Shown: positions 15,677-19,629 of the stretch, in pieces
Layout of the letters: each line of letters opens with the position of its first letter
How positions within the stretch are numbered: the first letter of the stretch is position 1
NCBI GenBank assembly: GCA_002401295.1
Contig: NVSR01000020.1
Span: 7,601 to 27,229 of the forward strand
DNA from: SAR324 cluster bacterium
GTDB lineage: Bacteria > SAR324 > XYD2-FULL-50-16
Length of the DNA stretch: 19,629 bases
Reading direction: 5' to 3'
Notes under the pieces: generated by a model
What the model was told of the DNA's origin: nothing
Database searches by the model: none
The model's input: only the letters and a program-made list of their open reading frames with translations
Program-made: the position numbers and the translations under genes

Positions 15677-15752
15677 GTCCCCATAGTTTAGCTGGATAAA
15701 ACAGTGGATTCCTAATCCTCAGATCCAGGTTCGAGTCCTGGTGGGGACACCA
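15677..15752 (+). tRNA. tRNA-Arg (anticodon CCT)
   Basis: 76 nt including encoded CCA. Acceptor GTCCCCA/TGGGGAC, D arm GTTT/AAAC, anticodon loop TTCCTAA, T arm CCAGG-TTCGAGT-CCTGG. The anticodon stem GTGGA/TCCTC has one T-T mismatch. It marks the border between core genes and the AT-rich accessory DNA. tRNA genes are common integration sites, but no integrase or duplicated tRNA end is visible in the window. Confidence 0.95.
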
Positions 15753-15909
15753 GCAATATCAAAGACCTACAGACAATCCCTCTCAAAATACCCCCTTTTT
15801 AAATTCGCAATTCATTAAATATCCCACAGTTCATTAGGCATTCCATGCTAAGTTTTTGTCAAATCTATCATTTATCAAAATAGATTAATTTTGCCTCTAA
15901 TACCGCAAT
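15753..15909. other. AT-rich left edge of the island
   Basis: About 157 bases between tRNA-Arg and the end of the small minus-strand ORF. I see no gene, integrase remnant or duplicated tRNA end. Together with the small ORF and palindrome it fills the 494-base interval before the DUF262 gene. Confidence 0.5.
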
Positions 15910-16086
15910 TTACGGAAATTTGCATACCAAGATTATAACTAATCCATTAGGCATCAAATAACTAGCTCCAAGGGGTTCTACTAAGTGTTCCACCTTTCCT
16001 TGATCTTCATTTAGTTGCCATTTTTTGACTCTTCTTACTCTAGCTTCCTGGCCCCCTACCGGAAAACTCCATTTAAAAGATCTCAT
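15910..16086 (-). CDS. Small 58-residue ORF, divergent from the DUF262 cassette
   Basis: ATG at 16084-16086 to TAA at 15910-15912. The product begins MRSFKWSFPVGGQEARVRR, continues with VKKWQLNEDQGKVEHLVEPLG and ends in a hydrophobic stretch, NGLVIILVCKFP. It has balanced, protein-like composition in a strongly AT-rich region, unlike the shadow frames around it. An in-frame stop just upstream limits any N-terminal extension to five codons. There is no clear ribosome site. It could be a small gene or the fragment of a longer decayed one; after its stop the same frame reads IAVLEAKLIYFDK, which still looks protein-like. I do not recognise the family. Confidence 0.4.
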   Translation of the reverse strand: MRSFKWSFPVGGQEARVRRVKKWQLNEDQGKVEHLVEPLGASYLMPNGLVIILVCKFP

Positions 16087-16151
16087 ACAAAAGACTCTGG
16101 ATTATTTATTTCAATTACGTTATTTTCTACAAGGTGAATCCCAGTTATTTG

Positions 16152-16177
16152 CCCTAATAATTTGGCAATTATTAGGG
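16152..16177. repeat. Perfect 26-nt palindrome, possible operator
   Basis: CCCTAATAATT (16152-16162), TGGC, AATTATTAGGG (16167-16177). Eleven paired bases without mismatch. It lies midway between the divergent starts at 16086 and 16247 (65 and 69 nt away). No T-run follows, so an operator is more likely than a terminator. Confidence 0.55.
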
Positions 16178-16246
16178 TACTCACCAAATACCCAATCTAT
16201 CTCTCATACGTAAGAGAGGACTGTGATACTTTAAAAAATAGAAAAA

Positions 16247-17356
16247 ATGAAATCAAAATCGAAAGGTGAGGTTCATCTTGAGAAATCAAGAGATGAAATA
16301 GACCGTGCAGAAAAAGAAATTAGAGAGAAACAGAAATTTATCGATTATCAAGTCAGAGCATTCCCAATTTCAGTAATTGTTGAAAAATTTAAAGATCTTA
16401 CTGATGAAGATGGTGAGCTAATTGAAAAAAGTGAGCTATTTATACCGGATAACCACCGGGGGTTTGTTTGGAATACTAAACTGCAGTCTAAATTTATAGA
16501 GTCTATTCTGCTTGACCTTCCAATTCCATTTTTATTTGTCGCTGATATTTATGATGAGGGTGAAGAAAATGAGGGAAGAATTGAAATCATTGATGGAGCA
16601 CAAAGGATACAGACCATTTCTTCTTTTTTGAATGGAGAGTTAGTCTTAGATAATCTTAAACAGTTGGAAACATTAAATGGGTTTAGATTCCAGGACTTGC
16701 CCAAGGCAAGGCGGTTTCGTTTTAATAGAACACCCTTAAGAATGATTGAACTCAGGGGAACAGCGGATAAAGAGGTACGACAAGATATTTTTGAGCGGAT
16801 CAATATCAGCGGTGTAATGTTTTCAAAAATGGAAATAAGAAAATATAGTATAGGGGGAAAACTTCATGATTTAATCCAGCGCTGTGCTGAGTCCCCCTTG
16901 TTTAAGGAGGTTTGTCCTATTAGTGAAACTCGAGCAAAAAGACAAGAGGGACCAGAGCTAGTTTTACGTTTTTTTGCATACACAAATAATTATTTAAACT
17001 TAAAAAAATCAGTTGTGGATTTTCTTGATGATTACCTTAAAGCAGGAAACGAACTTTCCGATACAAGCATCGACAAAATGGAAAAAGAGTTTATTCAAGT
17101 TTTAGAATATGTAAAGAAATATTTTCCTTCTGGATTTAGTAAATCAGAAACAAATCGCTCTGTTCCCCGCATCCGGTTCGAAGCAATAGCAGTTGGAGTA
17201 ACGCTAGCTTTTAGAAAGGCCTCAAAACTTAAATCCCCAAACTTAGACTGGTTAACAGATACAGAGTTTTTAAATCATACTCGCTCAGATGCAAGCAATT
17301 CTGCTCCCAGAGTTCAGGGACGTATTGAGTATGTTCGCGATCAATTACTTTCATAG
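16247..17356 (+). CDS. DUF262 domain protein (ParB/GmrSD-N-like), putative defence component
   Basis: 369 residues. After a charged coiled-coil N-terminus (about 8-32) comes the DUF262 core: IPDNHRGFVWN (66-76), DLPIPFLFV, then IIDGAQRIQTI (114-124), a variant of the family's DGQQRxTTL nucleotide-binding motif, and IFERINISGVMFSKMEIRK (181-199), matching the FxxINxxGxxLxxxEIR element. In GmrSD, SspE and BrxU this domain hydrolyses nucleotides and senses DNA modification, joined to an HNH (DUF1524) nuclease. No HNH domain is present here, so the effector may be the next gene. The ATG has no clear ribosome site. First gene of a three-gene cassette with a gap of 18 nt to the next; clearly more AT-rich than the core genes. 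Confidence 0.88.
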   Translation: MKSKSKGEVHLEKSRDEIDRAEKEIREKQKFIDYQVRAFPISVIVEKFKDLTDEDGELIEKSELFIPDNHRGFVWNTKLQSKFIESILLDLPIPFLFVADIYDEGEENEGRIEIIDGAQRIQTISSFLNGELVLDNLKQLETLNGFRFQDLPKARRFRFNRTPLRMIELRGTADKEVRQDIFERINISGVMFSKMEIRKYSIGGKLHDLIQRCAESPLFKEVCPISETRAKRQEGPELVLRFFAYTNNYLNLKKSVVDFLDDYLKAGNELSDTSIDKMEKEFIQVLEYVKKYFPSGFSKSETNRSVPRIRFEAIAVGVTLAFRKASKLKSPNLDWLTDTEFLNHTRSDASNSAPRVQGRIEYVRDQLLS

Positions 17357-17374
17357 AGCTAAGAGACACCAAAT

Positions 17375-18145
17375 ATGTTGGACTCAAAAAATGATATTTT
17401 GACTCATCAAAGTGAAAGTAATGAAAATAGTGATAGTTTCCGAACAACGGTTAAGAGCATCGATGATACAAGGTGCTATTTCGAAGAAAGAATTGATGAG
17501 GTGAATGAATTCTTTAAGTACCTCGAAATTTTATCTGACCGAAAAACAAAAATAATTCAGTCTGATAAAAAGGTTCATATTGAGGGTGACTTTCTGGCGA
17601 TCTTAAAATCAAATGGAATTTTGTTATTATACAACCTGATTGAATCCACCGTCAGATTTCTCATTGAAAATATTTTTCATGATATCTCTATTAGGCAGTG
17701 TCATTTTGATGAGTTGAATTCTGTTTTTAAGGAAGCAATTTTTAAAAATTTGAAGGATATTTCCCCTGAAAACTCTATTAAAAGACTCCTAAACGTATCA
17801 TTTGATATTATTCAATTAGGCTGTAATCCAAAAAAAGATTTTTCTGGGAACATCGATATTCGGAAAATCAAAGAGATTGGTAAAAAATATGGAATTATTT
17901 TCCGGTTCCAGTCCCTTGAAGCTGATCCTAATTTCTCCAGTGAGTTCAAACAAAATCTTCAGACGGTGAAAATAAAGAGGAATGACTTAAGCCACGGTAA
18001 TTTGACTTTTATCGAGTGTGGTAAAGGAACTTCTTTGGAAAAACTAAATCAATATAGGCAAAGTACTGAGTCTTCATTAAGATCACTTTTCGGTGAAATT
18101 GAAAATTATATTTGTGAACAGGGGTATCTGAAAGAGAATAAGTAA
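17375..18145 (+). CDS. HEPN-like nuclease, MAE_28990/MAE_18760 type (likely)
   Basis: 256 residues, mainly alpha-helical. The HEPN signature is RNDLSHG with R202 and H207 (Rx4-6H), the catalytic pair of HEPN ribonucleases. The upstream helix ILKSNGILLLYNLIESTVRFLIENIF (76-101) fits the other half of the HEPN fold. The layout agrees with what I recall of the MAE_28990/MAE_18760 family, reported beside DUF262 proteins and DNA methylases in defence islands; the family assignment is from memory. It lies 18 nt after the DUF262 gene, and its stop overlaps the presumed start of the methyltransferase by 8 nt, so the three were a translationally coupled operon. Expected role: RNA cleavage on infection, triggered or restrained by its partners. 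Confidence 0.75.
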   Translation: MLDSKNDILTHQSESNENSDSFRTTVKSIDDTRCYFEERIDEVNEFFKYLEILSDRKTKIIQSDKKVHIEGDFLAILKSNGILLLYNLIESTVRFLIENIFHDISIRQCHFDELNSVFKEAIFKNLKDISPENSIKRLLNVSFDIIQLGCNPKKDFSGNIDIRKIKEIGKKYGIIFRFQSLEADPNFSSEFKQNLQTVKIKRNDLSHGNLTFIECGKGTSLEKLNQYRQSTESSLRSLFGEIENYICEQGYLKENK

Positions 18146-19066
18146 AATAATAGCGATTGATCTTTTTTGTGGCGTAGGAGGTCTTACACATGGTCTGAAT
18201 CAGGCAGGTATTAAAGTCTTCATGGGAATGGATCTTGATCAGGATTGTCGATATGCATTTGAAGCTAATAATGGCAATGCTAAGTTTATCCATAAGGATA
18301 TAAGAACTTTGACTGCAAAAGAGGTGAAACCATACTTTTCAGAGCAGAGTAAAAGTGCTGGTAGGGTGTGCCCCTTGTCAGCCTTTTTCAACACATATAC
18401 AAAAATCGTTCTAAGGATGATAAATGGAATTTGCTACTTGAATTCCTAAGAATCGTCCAAGGTATTTCGCCAACTATCATATCAGTTGAGAACGTACCAC
18501 AAATCATGAAGTATAATATTTTTCAGGAGTTTATAACAGAGCTTAAGAATCTTGACTATTTTGTAAGCCATCAAGTTGTCAATTGTCCTGAGTATGGAGT
18601 TCCTCAAAATCGCAAACGAATGGTACTTCTGGCATCGAAGTTAGGGCCGATTAGCCTTCTCCCTCCTACCCATACAAAAGAAAACTACATCAATATTTCA
18701 AGTATCCTTAAAGGACTTCCCCAAATAGGTGCTGGCGAAGTGTGTGAGACAGATCCTTTGCATATCGCTTCGAAATTATCTGAATTGAATTTGAAGCGAA
18801 TCAGAAAGTCTAAACCTGGAGGAAGTTGGAGAGACTGGGAGGTAGAATTACAATTAAAGTGTCATCAAAAAAAATCAGGAGAAAGATACGGCTCAGTCTA
18901 TGGTAGAATGTCCTGGGATGCACCAGCACCGACAATTACAACTCAATTCCATACTTATGGAACGGGTAGATTTGGACATCCAGAACAAGACCGTGCTCTT
19001 ACAATTCGTGAAGGTGCTTTGATTCAAACATTTCCTCTTTCTTACAAATTCATCAGAGAACTATAA
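18138..19066 (+). pseudogene. C5-cytosine DNA methyltransferase, disrupted
   Basis: Motif I is IDLFCGVGGLTHGLNQAG. Motif IV, GCAPCQPFS, is in a second frame (18364-18390). Motif VI (ISVENVP), motif VIII (CPEYGVPQNRKRMVLLA) and a motif IX-like RALTIREGALIQTFPLSYKF are in a third. Removing one G from the pair at 18360-18361 and one A from the run 18401-18405 restores one continuous frame through SAVGCAPCQPFSTHIQNRSK. The start is also odd: the frame opens after a stop at 18129 and has no ATG, GTG or TTG before motif I; ATA at 18138, followed by SKIIAIDLFCG, sits where ATG is expected. The protein ends at FIREL* without motif X (GNAVP). The target sequence is unknown. Decay is likelier than sequencing error because four separate defects are present, but the homopolymer frameshifts alone could be errors. 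Confidence 0.85.
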
Positions 19067-19629
19067 AAATTAATAAATGAGTGAAAATATTAATCAATAC
19101 TATTAAGTACCTGCTAAACTTTAAATAGTTGAATTTGGCTCAAATTCTCTCTTCTAGCCTCTTTCTTTGCTTATTTGCAGCTCAGATCGTTCATAGTCCA
19201 ATTTGTTATCGTTTTATTATTTTAGTTTATCCTAATTTTATTAATGTAACATAATATTGGTTTATTTGTTTTCTTCTCTATTTTAGGCTCTTTTTTGATT
19301 ATATTCATCTTCAAGCATGCCCCTCATCCTGTTAAGTTCTTAGGCTTATTAGGCGTACTACTTTTCTTCCCATTGTTCTTATTATTTCCTTAGTTTATTT
19401 TACTCCATCTGCTATTGCAACATTTATTTCTACAATTATTGCTTAAATTTATCTCTAGCCTCTTTGCTTAAATCTTCACCCTCAAATTCTTTCAAACCTG
19501 ACAACCCTTTCATTTCTTAAGGAGCCTAGTGTTCTCTATTAAACCCTTCTTTAGTTCTTTTCATTTGTAACTTATTTATATAAAAATAATAATCATAAAT
19601 TTAAAATAAAATTCTTTATTATTTTTCTT
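19067..19629. other. AT-rich, gene-free right edge with protein-like fragments
   Basis: 563 bases without an intact gene. The plus strand is pyrimidine-rich. On the minus strand fragments look coding: from ATG at 19513, MKGLSGLKEFEGEDLSKEAR to about 19443; after a frameshift AIIVEINVAIADGVK; further down KKEPKIEKKTNKP, all broken by stops. Segments 19137-19172 and 19442-19472 are imperfect direct repeats sharing ctagcctcttt with similar flanks. Likely a decayed gene or genes. Confidence 0.4.

Noticed and set aside
16025..16213. 62-residue plus-strand frame before the DUF262 gene
   Set aside because: No ribosome site, leucine-rich shadow of the more protein-like minus-strand ORF, and it runs through the 26-nt palindrome.
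15753..19629. Integrase or att-site search around tRNA-Arg
   Set aside because: No integrase motif and no second copy of the tRNA 3' end in the window, so integration at this tRNA is only a hypothesis.
1..19629. CRISPR arrays, insertion-sequence transposases, rRNA genes
   Set aside because: No regularly spaced direct repeats, no transposase motifs with terminal inverted repeats, and no rRNA segments were seen on either strand.

Overview
The window looks like a chromosomal segment of a Gram-negative bacterium of deltaproteobacterial type. The signs are an NtrC-type sigma-54 activator with its sensor kinase, a DUF4254 protein, an outer-membrane beta-barrel protein with a signal peptide, and the bacterial infC-rpmI-rplT and truB-rpsO-pnp clusters. 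I cannot fix the lineage from the sequence alone. Housekeeping DNA is moderate in GC. The stretch from about 15.75 kb to the end is clearly more AT-rich.

Region 1 (1-7285, all minus strand) reads DUF4254 protein > molybdopterin oxidoreductase > Cof-type HAD phosphatase > sensor histidine kinase > NtrC-like regulator, the last cut by the window edge. Spacings are short (0, 41, 16 nt), so the last four genes probably form one operon. Two spacers carry related copies of a small hairpin repeat. Region 2 (7286-9979) holds an outer-membrane protein with its own promoter, a convergent gene for a degenerate histidine-kinase-like protein containing a 12-T tract, and a small helical protein read divergently.

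Region 3 (10064-15752) is the translation and RNA-processing core. tRNA-Ile(GAT), tRNA-Ala(TGC), tRNA-Val(GAC), infC, rpmI and rplT run on the minus strand from a promoter near 11650 to a bidirectional terminator at 10064-10105. infC begins almost directly after tRNA-Val and most likely uses an AUA start. Divergent from it run truB (TTG start), rpsO and pnp, ended by a terminator at 15586-15616. tRNA-Arg(CCT) follows.

Region 4 (15753-19629) is an AT-rich accessory island next to tRNA-Arg. It holds a three-gene plus-strand cassette: a DUF262 protein with an intact DGxQR motif, a HEPN-like protein with an RNDLSH ribonuclease motif, and a C5-cytosine DNA methyltransferase. The methyltransferase is broken: no standard start codon, two single-base frameshifts around motif IV, and no C-terminal motif X. 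A 58-residue ORF runs divergently from the cassette, with a perfect 26-nt palindrome midway between the two starts. The right edge contains only protein-like fragments interrupted by stops. The cassette looks like a modification-linked antiphage system whose methylase is decaying, or whose reading frames are disturbed by sequence errors.
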